Source: Chlamydoabsidia padenii (Eukaryota; Mucoromycota; Mucoromycetes; Mucorales; Cunninghamellaceae). Taken from it: 64,000 nucleotides of DNA. The notes beneath the pieces are model-generated. The model saw nothing but the letters and a program-made list of their open reading frames with translations. It did no database searches and was not told the DNA's origin. The translations under genes and the position numbers were made by a program. The DNA lies in contig JAIWND010000021.1 of assembly GCA_025330725.1 (NCBI GenBank), forward strand, positions 534,235-598,234. The letters run 5' to 3'. Positions 48,204-59,271 of this stretch are shown piece by piece. How positions within the stretch are numbered: the stretch's first letter is position 1; every line of letters starts with the position of its first letter.

Positions 48204-48675
48204 CGTGAGCAAAATGTGAGCAAAGCAGGAAAGAGAAGAGAAAATAGCGCCCAGACTTTTTTCCTTGTTTCATTGTGAAGAGGAACAGCCACTGGTATTC
48301 AAACCCCGCCTGTCAGTTTACAGGTACTTTACGATCCCAGGAGCCATGGTATGTTGCTAATCCTCTTCCCTCCCCTCATTTTATTTCTGTACCAAGACAA
48401 TGATATATTCTTGGCACAAACTCATCTATCAGAATGGGACGTTACAGCATGAAGAGGGCAAAACATTAGCGGAATTCCAATTTTGAAAGGCGCTATAAAG
48501 ATTGCTCAATTTATTTTTGGATCTGGGCTTTTCTTTCACTCTCTTTCCTTCTTGGTATTTTAAATTAAAAAGGTAAACTAAAAAAAAAAAAAAAAAAAAA
48601 AAAAAGGCAAAAGAATGGTTTAATGCTCTGTCTTTAATTATTACACACTTATCAGCTCATCCTCTTGTTTAGATA
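48204..48675. other. Intergenic, promoter region of the kinase gene
   Basis: Motif copies at 48296-48312 (TATTCAAACCCCGCCTG) and 48469-48484 (GCGGAATTCCAATTTT); an A tract near 48577-48605. No gene seen. Confidence 0.5.
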
Positions 48676-50260
48676 ATGTCATTCTTCTCTGCTTTGTTTG
48701 ATGGTTTGATTGCTGCCACAAGCTGTTGTATCCCTAATCCCAATATCACCATCAATGGGCGTGCCTATCGTATTATCAAACTTCTTGGCGAAGGGTAAGT
48801 AGAAAGGAAGGAAAGAAAAAGTGGGTGTGAAGCTATTTGCTTCCTTAGCAAACAAGTGACTAACCTGATTACTTTTTTTTTTTATATTCTTATAGAGGTT
48901 TCTCGTTTGTTTACCTTGCTCAGGATGCATCTGGAAACCTATACGCACTCAAGAAAATACGATGTACTTTGGGAACTGAAGAAGCGGAACAAGCACAACG
49001 TGAAGTGGATATCTATCGTTTGTTCGAACATCCAAATATTATTCGTATGCTAGTAAGTAGACAAGAATAAGAAGAAAACACACACACACAATGAACTAAC
49101 ATGTCTTGCTTCTTTGAAGGATACTAGTACAGTAACAGACGCCGATGGTAGCAAGACTATTTATATCTTCTTGCCCTATTACAAGGTAAAAATTTGAAAG
49201 GAGGGTCAAAAAGAATAGGATGTTACTGACTCTTTGGTGTGATTTTATTTGAATAGAAAGGAAACCTACAGGATGCTATCAACCGTAATAATCTCAACAA
49301 GACACATTTTACCGAACGACAAATGCTCCAACTCTTCCGCGACACTTGCGTAGCTGTCGCTTACTTGCATAGCTATACACCTCCTGATGCAACAAGGACC
49401 CAATATGCTGCTAATGGACAAAACCCGATCGAAGATGAAGATCACCCTCGACCAGATCAACAAGCTTTACTCAGTGGTCAACAACATCAGAATGAATCCT
49501 CTCGAATCGAAACACATCAACCAGGCATGGAACATCAAATTGTCCCGTGGGCTCATAGGGATATTAAACCAGGGTAAATGATAAATGGAGAAGGAAGAAA
49601 CCCTATATTATGAACTAATCATTATCATCTGATATATAGGAACGTTTTACTCGCTGATGATGGTACAACACCTATTTTGATGGATTTCGGATCAGCATGT
49701 CAAGCACGTATCTATATTCGTACAAGACAAGAAGCACTTCAACAACAGGTAAGCCTGACTCCCTTGATACACATTTACCTTCTCACCTCTCTCTCTCTCT
49801 CTCTCTAAATAGGATCTTGCTGCTGAACATTGCTCTATGCCATACCGTGCCCCTGAACTATTTGATGTTAAAAACGAAACGACTTTGGATGAAAAGGTGG
49901 ATATTTGGTCATTGGGTTGTACTTTGTATGCTATGGCATATGGACAATCTCCTTTTGAAGCGGGCATGAATGAACAAGGTGGATCGATTGCATTGGCGGT
50001 CCTGAATGGTCAATTCCGTTTTCCGAGCGACCCTGAATTGGACCAACTCTATTCCCAAACCATCAAGGATTTGATCTCATGGCTTTTAATTGCTGACCCT
50101 ACCACTCGCCCAGATATTCACCAGGTAAAATGCTTACAAGAAGGTCATTGTGATGATTGCACTGACTGACTTTTTTTTATATATACATATTTGGTGATAG
50201 GTTATTGAAAAACTGAACCACATATTGGAACGCGAAATGACCGAAGATACTACTAGCTAG
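48676..50260 (+). CDS. STK16/Env7-type serine/threonine kinase (NAK family)
   Basis: Membrane-associated kinase family acting in Golgi/vacuole traffic. Seven exons (about 48676-48794, 48896-49052, 49120-49185, 49257-49573, 49640-49748, 49813-50124, 50201-50260) give 379 aa. Motifs: GEGGFSFVYLA (P-loop), YALKKI (catalytic Lys), EVDIYRLFEHPNI, HRDIKPGN, DFGSACQ and YRAPELFD with VDIWSLGCTLYAMAYGQSPF. N-terminal adjacent cysteines (TSCCIPN) before the kinase domain fit palmitoylation as in Env7 (inference). A 45-residue Gln/Pro/His-rich insert sits just before HRD. A long C, CT and CA run follows the stop (50280-50337). Confidence 0.92.
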
Positions 50261-50306
50261 GCTAACTTGGATACCCTTTTCCCCCCCCCTCTCTCTCTCT
50301 CTCTCT

Positions 50307-50337
<31 letters not shown>

Positions 50338-50744
50338 CTATTGTAGTATTAGTATTGATGTTTTGATATTTATAATAAATGTACTTTTTTTATGATCCTG
50401 TAAAACCTGTATAGTTGTTTGTCTTCTTCCTTATCTCTTGTCTTTTTGTGCAGTAAGATAAAGATATTATTATTATTTTAAAGTGCGCAAGAGGCATTAT
50501 CAATGACTTTTTCCAAATGTAGAAAGAAAAGATAAGACACATGCACTGATACCATGCCATTACAGTAACATTTCCCCTTTTTTATTGTCGCCACCAAAAC
50601 AAAAGATATGATAAAAGATAATAAAAGTTTATTTAAAATGACATCACTACAACTACACTAAATGACCATTCTATTCATTCATTGTTTAAAATAAATAAAT
50701 AAATAAAAAGAGAGAGAGGCCATCCACATAATGTTGGAGGGAAT
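50261..50744. other. 3' flanks of convergent kinase and GATA genes
   Basis: C10, CT and CA runs at 50281-50337, then AT-rich sequence. No gene seen. Confidence 0.5.
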
Positions 50745-51242
50745 TCATTTGGCAGGTTTGTTGGTGTCGGAGGGATGGTGTTGTTCATAAGAGTCCATAC
50801 TATGTCGTCGTCCCATGGATGGAGAATGCCTAGTGTTACCAGATTTACTGGTGATGATCATTTCGATACTTTCTAAAAGCCCTGACGATTGTTGGAGGAG
50901 TCGATTGATATGTTCCACTTGTTGTTGAAGTTCTTCACGTCTAGACTGGAGAGATTGGCGAAATGAGGCTGGGTCCAATACCATGGTGGCAATAGCAGAG
51001 ATCAGATTGTTGGGGTCAAACAAGGATCGATTAGGGTTGGTATTCGGTTGATGTTCTTCGGCAATTGTCTTGATGGATTGTAATGCAGGTAAAAGTATGT
51101 TTTGAAGTATGTCAGTGGATATCGTAGATTGTGGTGTGGATGATGATGGATCGGCTCGAGTATTTGATAATGCATTTAAAAGAGGCGGACCTAAAGGAGC
51201 GTGGTGTGGGGTATTTGGTGTCGGTGGTGAGAAGGATGATAC

Positions 51243-51273
<31 letters not shown>

Positions 51274-51593
51274 GGTATAGAATCGGTATGATAGTTGTTT
51301 TGTTGTTGCCGGTGTTGTTCAAAGTGAATGATTTTGCTGTATCGTTTTCTTTTTTTGATGACACTTTTCTTCATGGTGATAGGTCGTTGAACGTTATGAA
51401 GCTTGTAATAAAGACCACATGCATTACATATCGTATTACCGTTTTCATTGCGTCGCCAAAGAGGAGTGGTGATAGTTTCACAATTAAAACATTTGGTGAC
51501 AGGCGGTCGCCATCGAACTTGACCAGAGTACCCACTGTCGTTTGTATTAGTAGAGGCTCCATTCATCATCGGTAGATTTGACGAGTTTTCCAT
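50745..51593 (-). CDS. GATA-type zinc-finger transcription factor, AreB/Gzf3/Asd4-like
   Basis: Intronless, 282 aa. One GATA finger at about residues 35-59: [19 protein letters not shown] then [18 protein letters not shown], a C-X2-C-X17-C-X2-C finger with the basic tail [13 protein letters not shown]-terminal helix rich in Gln/Glu/Leu ([20 protein letters not shown]) looks like a coiled coil. A single N-terminal finger plus a C-terminal coiled coil is the layout of AreB/Gzf3/Asd4, which modulate nitrogen-catabolite genes and can dimerise; two-finger siderophore regulators are excluded. His- and Ser-rich linker in between. Motif 5' of the start at 51727-51746. Confidence 0.88.
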
Positions 51594-52008
51594 GTTTAAC
51601 TGTTATAAAGGGAGGGAGAAAAAAAAAAGTGAAGAAGAATGGAAAGAGAGACGAAAGAATAAAAAAGGGGTCAATCACTCCGATTATCATATCCCGCAAA
51701 AAAAGAAAATTTCAAGATAAGGACTTAATTCAAATCCCGCTTTTGGATGATACGCCTATCAATTTTTTCCACAATTATGCGATACCCGTTTCAGTGATGA
51801 AAACAGTTGGGATAGGTATCACCTGTTCCTTGATAACACTTTAGGCATTCCAAAAATTAGGGCCTGTCATCATCACCAGATGATTTGGTATCAGATTCTA
51901 CCTCGATAACAAACATACAGACTCTTTATGCCAGAAAAACACTGAAACAAGTAGTATAAAAATGGATTTTATTGTTTGTTTTTTTAAATGAATAAAAAAG
52001 TTAGTAAT
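51594..52008. other. Intergenic, GATA-gene promoter
   Basis: Motif AATTCAAATCCCGC at 51727-51740, about 135 bp 5' of the GATA ATG, and a second partial TATCCCGC near 51690. No gene seen. Confidence 0.5.
51727..51740. promoter_or_regulatory. Recurrent motif AATTCAAATCCCGC
   Basis: About 135 bp 5' of the GATA-factor start. Confidence 0.45.
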
Positions 52009-52927
52009 CTATACTACATTATATACTAAATTATAAGGATAGGGTGTAATAATGATCGACATAGCATCTGGACCTGATAAAGAAGAAGGATGATCCATAT
52101 TAAGACCAATTACAGCAGGGTCATAAAGACTTTAAAGGCAAGATTGCCAATGGAAGTTCCAGACCTGTATTGACCCCTTTGCCCATTTAGATTACCCTCG
52201 AATCAGTCCAAACGAGTTGACCATCCACAAGATTAATAGAATCGAAGTAGATCGTATGTATCAAGTGATGATGCCCAGTATATCTAATAGAATCGATGAC
52301 AGATTATAAAGAGGAGAGTAAAATAGTAGTAACAATATAACCTTTTCATCCGATCACACATACCCGTCCCGTTTTTTTTTTTTTTTTTACTCTTTACCTT
52401 TCACCCTTATACCCCGGAGTAGACCAGCAGCGATACCAGTTGATTATGTCATAGGAGTCAAAGAGAGCGCTAGGAAGCACTTTCGTGATGCCAACCAGTT
52501 GAAGATTGTTGGTGCCCGATAATTATAAAATAATAGTATCATTTGAATAGTCGTTTGAATGCTTAGTCTGTTGAGTAGCCCCCTCCCTTTTTTTTTTTTT
52601 TTTTCTTCATCAGTCAACAAGGTGTTAATAAATGTTGGTTGGAATCGATAGGTAACCTACTGTGAGAAGTGATTAGTTTTCATAATGACAAGGGTCAGTA
52701 ATATCAAGGATAACAGAATGTGTATAAAATAGTGTTATTGAATTGACTTACCTAATATCAATTCATTTACAGAATGTTGGCACGTTGGTGACAAGTGTTT
52801 CTGGTCAATAATGAAAAGCGTCCAGTTTTCCGTTTTATTCTAATTCAAGAAGATTAAAAAGTGATACGTTAGATAGAAGAGTAACACTAGATAGTTTACA
52901 ACATTGACTTACTTTTATTCTGTACAT
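52009..52927 (-). pseudogene. Decayed multi-exon gene, product unknown
   Basis: Starts MYRIK (52927-52913), then exons at about 52839-52752 (NWTLFIIDQKHLSPTCQHS), 52567-52398 (GTNNLQLVGITKVLPSALFD, then INWYRCWSTPGYKGER) and 52283 onward (HLIHTIYFDSINLVDGQLVW, LELPLAILPLKSL, SLYDPAVIGLNMDHPSS), last open frame ending TAG at 52009. Exon joins with consensus GT/AG keep frame, but TAA interrupts it after IPTNIY, TIIL and SRVI, and a one-base loss separates LPLKS from YDPAVIG. Each stop is one C-to-T step from CAA. The protein-like character is strong; the family is not recognised. Confidence 0.42.
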
Positions 52928-53800
52928 GAAGTAGTATTAAGTTGTTTGATTTAGTTTGGACCAACAGAGAGAAGAAAAAGAAAAAAGAAAGCGGGGAAGG
53001 ACCAGACCAGATGAAATCGTGGGCGGTCTTTTAAAATATCGGGATGCGGGTGACCTTCCGCTCTTCTCATGATAACGTAAATTGTAGCCTTTCGCCATCT
53101 TATTACTGTTGTATATGATGCATGGATAAAGTATATGTTTGTGGATTTATTTAAATGTGGATTTATATAAATCAGGTTTGATTCCCTTGACTTTTTGAAA
53201 AGAAGTATCATGTTCTTGTCCAAGTGTTAAATTCACTCACATAGCTAGATCACTTTTTCAGGGAAGGATCATAAATGACAATAGTTATTTCATCAAATTA
53301 TCAGTAATGCACCCAGTATTTCTGTTTGTTTGTTTTTTTATGTAAAAAGGTAGACAAAAGAAGAGAGGATGAAAATGCATAAAGGAACGGCTTACTATAT
53401 TTGGATAATACGGTGTAGGTTGGTTATCAATGGATGATGAGCCCATTGTGCTCATATAATAGCATTGGTACGATTTAACAATGGGTTTTACATCAAAAAC
53501 ATAATATATCCTTTGATTTTCTACAACGTTTCCACAGTTATGAAAAAGTAAACCCAATGTCGGTTCTTGGTCAAGAGTATATAATAAGATCAATCGAAGG
53601 ATAATGTTTTATTGTTCCATAAAGAGGTTATATTTATACTAATCTGAATCTAAACTAAAAGGGATGGAAATATCGAGAGAGTGATGGATAAAAGTAAAAG
53701 AGACGGAGAGAGACGAAGGAAAGTTCTGGAGTTTTGTTAATAAATCCAAACACCAACCTGTATTCACACCCCGACCAAAGGTTAAAAACAAGAAAAAAAG
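52928..53800. other. Intergenic with a coding-like minus-strand fragment
   Basis: Minus strand 53593-53395 reads TLDQEPTLGLLFHNCGNVVE and DNQPTPYYPNI up to a donor-like GTAAGC, then joins a short exon (KYWVHY, stop). It lacks a clear start: a TAA precedes the open part. A weak motif variant is near 53022-53038. It may be a further relic downstream of the tRNA. Confidence 0.35.
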
Positions 53801-53872
53801 CTCTCAGACGGGGAATTGAACCCCGGTCTCCCGCGTGACAGGCGGGGATACTAACCACTATACTATCTAAGA
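53801..53872 (-). tRNA. tRNA-Asp (GTC)
   Basis: A 72-nt cloverleaf on the minus strand. Acceptor stem TCTTAGA/TCTGAGA pairs fully (one G-T), discriminator G at 53801. A-box region TAGTATAGTGG, anticodon loop CTGTCAC with GTC at about 53839-53837 in a CCCGC/GCGGG stem, variable loop, and T arm CGGGG-TTCAATT-CCCCG. No intron, no encoded CCA. The 5' end directly abuts the LINE at 53873, and bases 1-16 are repeated at the far end of that element. Confidence 0.95.
53857..53872. repeat. LINE target-site duplication, tRNA copy (16 bp)
   Basis: ACTATACTATCTAAGA on the + strand, identical to 59256-59271. It equals bases 1-16 of the mature tRNA-Asp; the match stops at both edges. Confidence 0.9.
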
Positions 53873-54352
53873 GAGAGTATAGATAGTTTAACGCGCGTCG
53901 AAATTTCTCTCTCTTTTATACTTTTTTCCACGGCATTACCCCTTAAATTACACCCCTTGTGACACCTGACACATACCATTTTTTACCCCTTGATTTAAAC
54001 TCCGACATTTATTTCCTTTTTCGACCATCAACACCCCCATTTCTAAAAAAATTATTTTACCCCTTGATCCAAACCCCGACACACCGTCACCTCATCCCAA
54101 CAACACTTCACTCACCACCATTCCCCCTGTACCACCCCCTAATCAACTGCTTCCGACCCCTCCTCCCGGTACTAAACGCACTCGCGACCTCCTGACTAAA
54201 GTACCCCTTACCCCCTCCCAAGTATCAGCCAGAAAACGACAGGCTACCCCCATTGCTACCCCCCAAAAAACCCCCATTTAGAAAAAACAAACACACACAA
54301 AAAAAAAAATTACCCCTCACCCCTTCCACTAACCACCACCCCGGATTCCGCC

Positions 54353-55369
54353 ATGGCAACCCCCCCTAGCAACGCACTTCCAGACTGGGCACTCCAGATG
54401 GAAAAACGACTTTCTAGCATGGAAGCCATCATTAAAGAAAACCAAAACCTTCGCACCGAACTCATCGCTGCCAAACAACTCATAGAAAAACTACAACAAC
54501 AAATACAAGATCAAAACCCACCCACAATTTCAAACAACGGAAAAAACCATGCGACTTTTTCAAACACCGACATACGACCCCTTTTGACTCATGATACCGT
54601 TTTCGATCGTCATACATCCACGCAGGACTCGATATATGCAACAGTACCAAACACCACCACACCTCACTCCTCCTACGCCGCCATTACCAAGAAGACAATA
54701 CCACCAAAAAAAAAAAAGCCAGCCCATCTCCAACAAAAAAAAAAAAAGGAGATGGATCGCCTTCGACATCCTTCTGACGGAATGGTGGAATGGGCACTTC
54801 GACATTTCAACGAACCCGCTGGACCACAAGGGTATACCTTTGTGTATCTCCCCTCTCCTAGACGCACCACACCAAGTGAACTCCGAAAGACACTCACTAT
54901 CCTCGGCATTAACACCAAACGAATTATTGATATTCACACCCCGACAAGAAAGGTCATCGGTATATTGATTCACCAATCCTACGCAGACGAATTCACAGAC
55001 ATATTAAAAAAAAAGAAGCTAACCCCACTCACATTTGATCCCACAGCAGCTTCCGTCCTTGTAGATCCTCGCTTCGACCATTACAACGAAGAACAGCGCG
55101 TACAGACAGCCACCACCATCCACCAAAAACGAATCGGCACCATCTGTCGCCGTATGCGCAACCAGCACCTCGGGAACGCCCTCATCTCATTTTTTCATAA
55201 CACCGACGGCCCCCACCACATCAATGATGATATATACACCGATCACTTCCAATCATCCACAGCAACTCGACCACTCAACCTCGATTCCCAAGATTCCAAT
55301 CCCGACACCCAGGACATCGACCCCAATGACATGGACATCCAAGATTCCCAAGGTGAATCCTGCTCATGA
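54353..55369 (+). CDS. LINE ORF1 protein
   Basis: 338 aa. Residues about 10-50 form a heptad-like coiled coil (WALQMEKRLSSMEAIIKENQ and following Leu/Gln-rich helix), then a Thr/Pro/Lys-rich linker and a basic C-terminal domain (TPSELRKTLTILGINTKRII, RRMRNQHLGNALISFF). ORF1 proteins coat element RNA; no CCHC knuckles are seen here. The stop overlaps the ORF2 start as ATGA. Confidence 0.85.
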   Translation: MATPPSNALPDWALQMEKRLSSMEAIIKENQNLRTELIAAKQLIEKLQQQIQDQNPPTISNNGKNHATFSNTDIRPLLTHDTVFDRHTSTQDSIYATVPNTTTPHSSYAAITKKTIPPKKKKPAHLQQKKKKEMDRLRHPSDGMVEWALRHFNEPAGPQGYTFVYLPSPRRTTPSELRKTLTILGINTKRIIDIHTPTRKVIGILIHQSYADEFTDILKKKKLTPLTFDPTAASVLVDPRFDHYNEEQRVQTATTIHQKRIGTICRRMRNQHLGNALISFFHNTDGPHHINDDIYTDHFQSSTATRPLNLDSQDSNPDTQDIDPNDMDIQDSQGESCS

Positions 55370-58300
55370 TGAGGGTCCAACAAAATCAACCTCCAAGTGC
55401 TCTCGAGCACACCAAAAAAATAATAAAAATCGCTCAACTCAATGCACAAGGAATTGACCGACTCCCTGACGAAGTCATCACCTTCTGCACAAAAAAAAAA
55501 ATAGACATCCTCTTACTAACCGAGACATATCTTTTAACAGGTAACCTTCACACCACCTGGACACAATACCACACCTACGCCACCAAAGCACCCACTGCAC
55601 ATAGAGGTCATGGAGGATTATCACTACTAATCCGCCCTGACTTTCCTCATCACGTCCACCATCATCCCACCATAAATCAGTACACTATCACTTGTTCCAT
55701 AGATAAATATACCATCCATGGCCTCTATCTCCCACCACAACTTGATCTAGTCCAGTATCGATCTACTTTATTTAATATCCCAATCCACAGCAATACTATT
55801 ATACTAGGAGACCTAAACACCAGATTAGGACCAACAATTGGAGACACCAGGACGAACAACCGTCACCACACCTTTGAGGAATGGCAGAACACCCACGACA
55901 TCATCAACTGGAATCAAGTTTATGCTTTTGGCCAGCCCACACTTGACACCATCAACGGAAGGAGCATCATCGATTTTTTCCTATCACCACAGGGTCCCAC
56001 TGCCGCCAACGAAGTCATCATCCACCATCAGCATTCGTTTAATTCCGACCACCATCTATGTGAGGCTTCCTTTGTAATAGACCAGACCATCGCAATCCTT
56101 CCACCACCACCTCCAGGCAGACGACAATGGAAACTCCAACGATTAACCGAGCAGGACCTAACCAACATATACATTAATACCTTCACCACATCCACCCTAC
56201 CAATAATAGAGCGCCTTCACACCCTACATTCATCCTCACCTACCTACTGCGATTCTGATGGCTACCACCTAATCGAAGAGATTGCCACCCAGATCACCAC
56301 CAACATCTACGACGCGTTGGATGCCAGTGTCACCCCAAGCAAAGTCAGGCCCAAAAATTGGAAATGGTTTTGGACCGAAGAACTTCAAAACCTAGCCACC
56401 AATCGACAGCACCACTACAACACATGGAGGAATACCACCAACCCCATCGCCCAAATCGCCACATGGAAGAAATACATCCAAGCCAAGTCCAAGTTCACCA
56501 ATGCAGTCAAGCTAGCCAGGGCAATACAATGGCGACAATTTGCACAGGATCTACAGGCTTCAACAGGTAATGAGGTTAATAAGTATATTAAAAGAAGAAA
56601 AAAAACATCCACACCCTCCCCCACATTTTCCACCCCTCTCGGCCCCCAAGATGCAGCGGATCAAATGCGCAATCATTTAGCCACGGTCTTTGGAGGTCAT
56701 AGGCAGAGCACCCAACCACCCAACCCCACTCCATTTTCGTCTCCCATACCCTCCTTTTTCTCTTCTGCTAACTTACATAGAATCATCACCACCGAATTGC
56801 CGATGCGCAAAGCTCCAGGTAAAGACCATATCACCAGTGAGATGCTACGACCCATCGCCGATCCATTATCCAAAGTCCTATCACCACTTCTCCATATGTG
56901 TTGGGTATGGTCCTATATTCCAACAATGTGGCGTACTGCCCAAGTGGTGCCAATCTATAAAAAGAATGATATAACCGACCCCAGCAACTACCGACCCATT
57001 AGCTTAACCTGTACATTCCGCAAGATCATCGAGCGTACCCTATTACCTGTACTGAAAAACCAAATGAAGGCCCTAGACTTCGTCCAAGGTGGTTTCCGAG
57101 AGAAACGAGGCAGTCTTGATCAAGCATTCAACCTTCACATGATCATCCGGGAATACAAGCGCCAATACCACCATTCACCAACACTAGCCTTCTTGGACAT
57201 CAAACAGGCCTATGACTCCGTCCAACGCACCATTATCTGGACCAAACTACACGATCAAGGCGTCCAACCCGAGCTATTATCTATTATCAGAAATATGTTC
57301 GAAGAGGTGAGTATTCAAATCATCATCAAAAATTATCTATCCACCCCTATCCACCCCACCACCGGTGTCCTACAAGGTTCTATCTTGAGTCCACTCCTGT
57401 ACGCCGTTTTTATAGATTCCTTACCTGAAGCCCTAAGGATAACAGGTAACCACCCCATCACCATTCGTACCCTACCTCCATCATTATTATCAGAATCAGC
57501 CATCCTACAAAAGAAAAGAAAAAAACAGAAAAGCCAAAAGGTTAGACACCCAGGTAAGTATAATCAATTCCACCCTTTTTGCCGACGACGTTGCCTTGGT
57601 TGGTTCTGCCGAAGATATCGCCAACATGCTTACCATCGCTGAACGCCATTCCCAAGATAATGGTTACCAATGGAGTCCAACCAAATGCGAACTAGTCAAT
57701 CCTTCGCCTACCATTCCATACACCATCTACAACCAGCCCTTACCTGTATCGACATCATTCAAATATTTGGGCATTCCTTTCAACGAAGACGGTATCTGTA
57801 ATTCCCAACTGGTCCATCAAGCCATTACCAAAGCCACCAACCAACAACAAGCCCTCCGTCGAATAGGTCTACACCAATATGGGCTAGGCATCCACCAAGC
57901 CATCAAAGCCTATCGCACCTTTATCCGCCCCATCCTTGAATATGGTCTGGCCATCGTCCAACTTCATCCAACACACCTTCGTGAAATCCACAAGTGCCAG
58001 CAGAGATGCATCCGTCTTCTGTTGAATCATAACATCACAGCGAATTCACCCACCACCATTATCGAGCACATTGGCAATATACCGACTACCGACATTCGTA
58101 TCAAGATATTGCAATTCAAGTTCCTTGCTCGTATCCACCAACTTCCACCATGTGTTTTTAATCGCTAATATCGTCGCTTCATTCCTTCCGTTTGTGTCCC
58201 GAGATGCTGAATGGTCAAAGATGATTAAACGTAATAACCTATATCAATTATTTAAAAAACAACAAGAAAAAAAAGATAAAATATGAAGAAGAAAAAAACA

Positions 58301-58985
58301 AAAGAGATAAAAGAAACAAAAAAAAAGAAGATAAAAAAAAACAAAAAGAAAAAGAAAAGAAAAAGAAAAAGAAACAGAAAAACTTAAATTATCGTCACAG
58401 CACTAACCCTAATTCGGATACACCCACTTCAGACTCAGATTCTGATTTAGAATTAGATCCCCCTCCCCCTAGTATAGATTCCATCACTACCATTATCACA
58501 GAACACCGAGATGCTGATCATCGCACTCGCCAACAACAACATGTCACCCTCCAGAGATCACGTCCTCCTCCTCTTCCTCGCCGTATGGACCCTATAATCA
58601 CCATACCTGCCACTACCAAAGAACGCCATCGCCTCATCAAATGGAGGATGCATTGGCTCCCACACATCCTACACCAACTTGCTCCTGCGATCATATCAGT
58701 TCAGGCACAAGAATCCATTACACCCAAGAATGCCACATTCTAGAACCCTTCATCATTCAGCTCCAAATGACAATGGCCCGGTACAACCTCCCACCAATAC
58801 CAACTCACATCCACCATCTTAATATCATTGATCATTTCCTCAACCTCCTTCCGAGTGATCACAACAAGATGAAGCTCCCACACTCCCACTGGCATCGAAC
58901 ATGGCCTCTTCTTCTCTCCACCCTTCTCGCCATCGATATCCACTCCCACCCAACTGCCACATTTGAACCCGAACCATTGACCTAA
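55366..58985 (+). CDS. LINE ORF2: AP endonuclease and reverse transcriptase, frame-broken
   Basis: Opens at the ATG inside ATGA (55366-55369). Endonuclease at about residues 25-235: QLNAQGI, LLTETYL, GHGGLSLLIR, LGDLNTRLG and the final SDHH. The RT begins with APGKDHITSEML and continues PIYKKNDITDPSNYRPISLT, AFLDIKQAYDSV and GVLQGSILSPLLYAVFIDSL. A frame change in an A-rich stretch (about 57511-57540) precedes FADDVALVGSAED, which continues to a stop at 58168. A later frame (58641-58985) has the Cys-His pattern CSCDH...HYTQECH of the C-terminal zinc domain. The A-rich stretch 58250-58400 separates them. Non-functional as printed. Confidence 0.88.
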
Positions 58986-59255
58986 GGTGGATGCAATCTG
59001 CTCCATCCCCATTCACCTCAACATCATCATGATCATTCATGCAACATATTTTCAACACCCGACCTTCCCATCTCACTCTCCACACAACCTACTTTTTTTT
59101 TTTAAATTCTGATCAGGCACTACCTGATCACTTTCTTTTTTTTCTGAATCCCTCCCCCCAGTCCTCCCCACAAGCCAACCATATACGTTTCGTGCTCGGT
59201 TTTTCTAGTGCTTGTTGTTGTTTGACACACAACCTTTAATAAAAATAAACTTTGA

Positions 59256-59271
59256 ACTATACTATCTAAGA
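59256..59271. repeat. LINE target-site duplication, distal copy (16 bp)
   Basis: Second copy of ACTATACTATCTAAGA. It is a truncated tRNA-Asp 5' end (bases 1-16) followed by the original upstream flank TTCCATATTTTTATAG. Confidence 0.9.

Larger units (their letters stand above)
53873..59255 (+). mobile_element. APE-type non-LTR retrotransposon (LINE) inserted at a tRNA-Asp gene
   Basis: A 5.4-kb element bounded by a perfect 16-bp target-site duplication. It has a 0.48-kb 5' region, ORF1, ORF2 with AP endonuclease and reverse transcriptase, and a 3' end TTTAATAAAAATAAACTTTGA without a long poly(A). The RT FADD box, the KYLGI segment and RPILEYG suggest the Tad/R1/Jockey side of the LINE tree (inference). 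The sense strand is strikingly C- and A-rich and G-poor, unlike the host genes. The 5' region also has an open stretch ending at 54281 (NQLLPTPPPGTKRTRDLL), possibly an ORF0 or an eroded ORF1 start. ORF2 carries frame breaks, so this copy is probably inactive. Confidence 0.93.

Noticed and set aside
54560..54976. Minus-strand ORF opposite LINE ORF1
   Set aside because: It shadows ORF1 and follows from the composition bias of the element.
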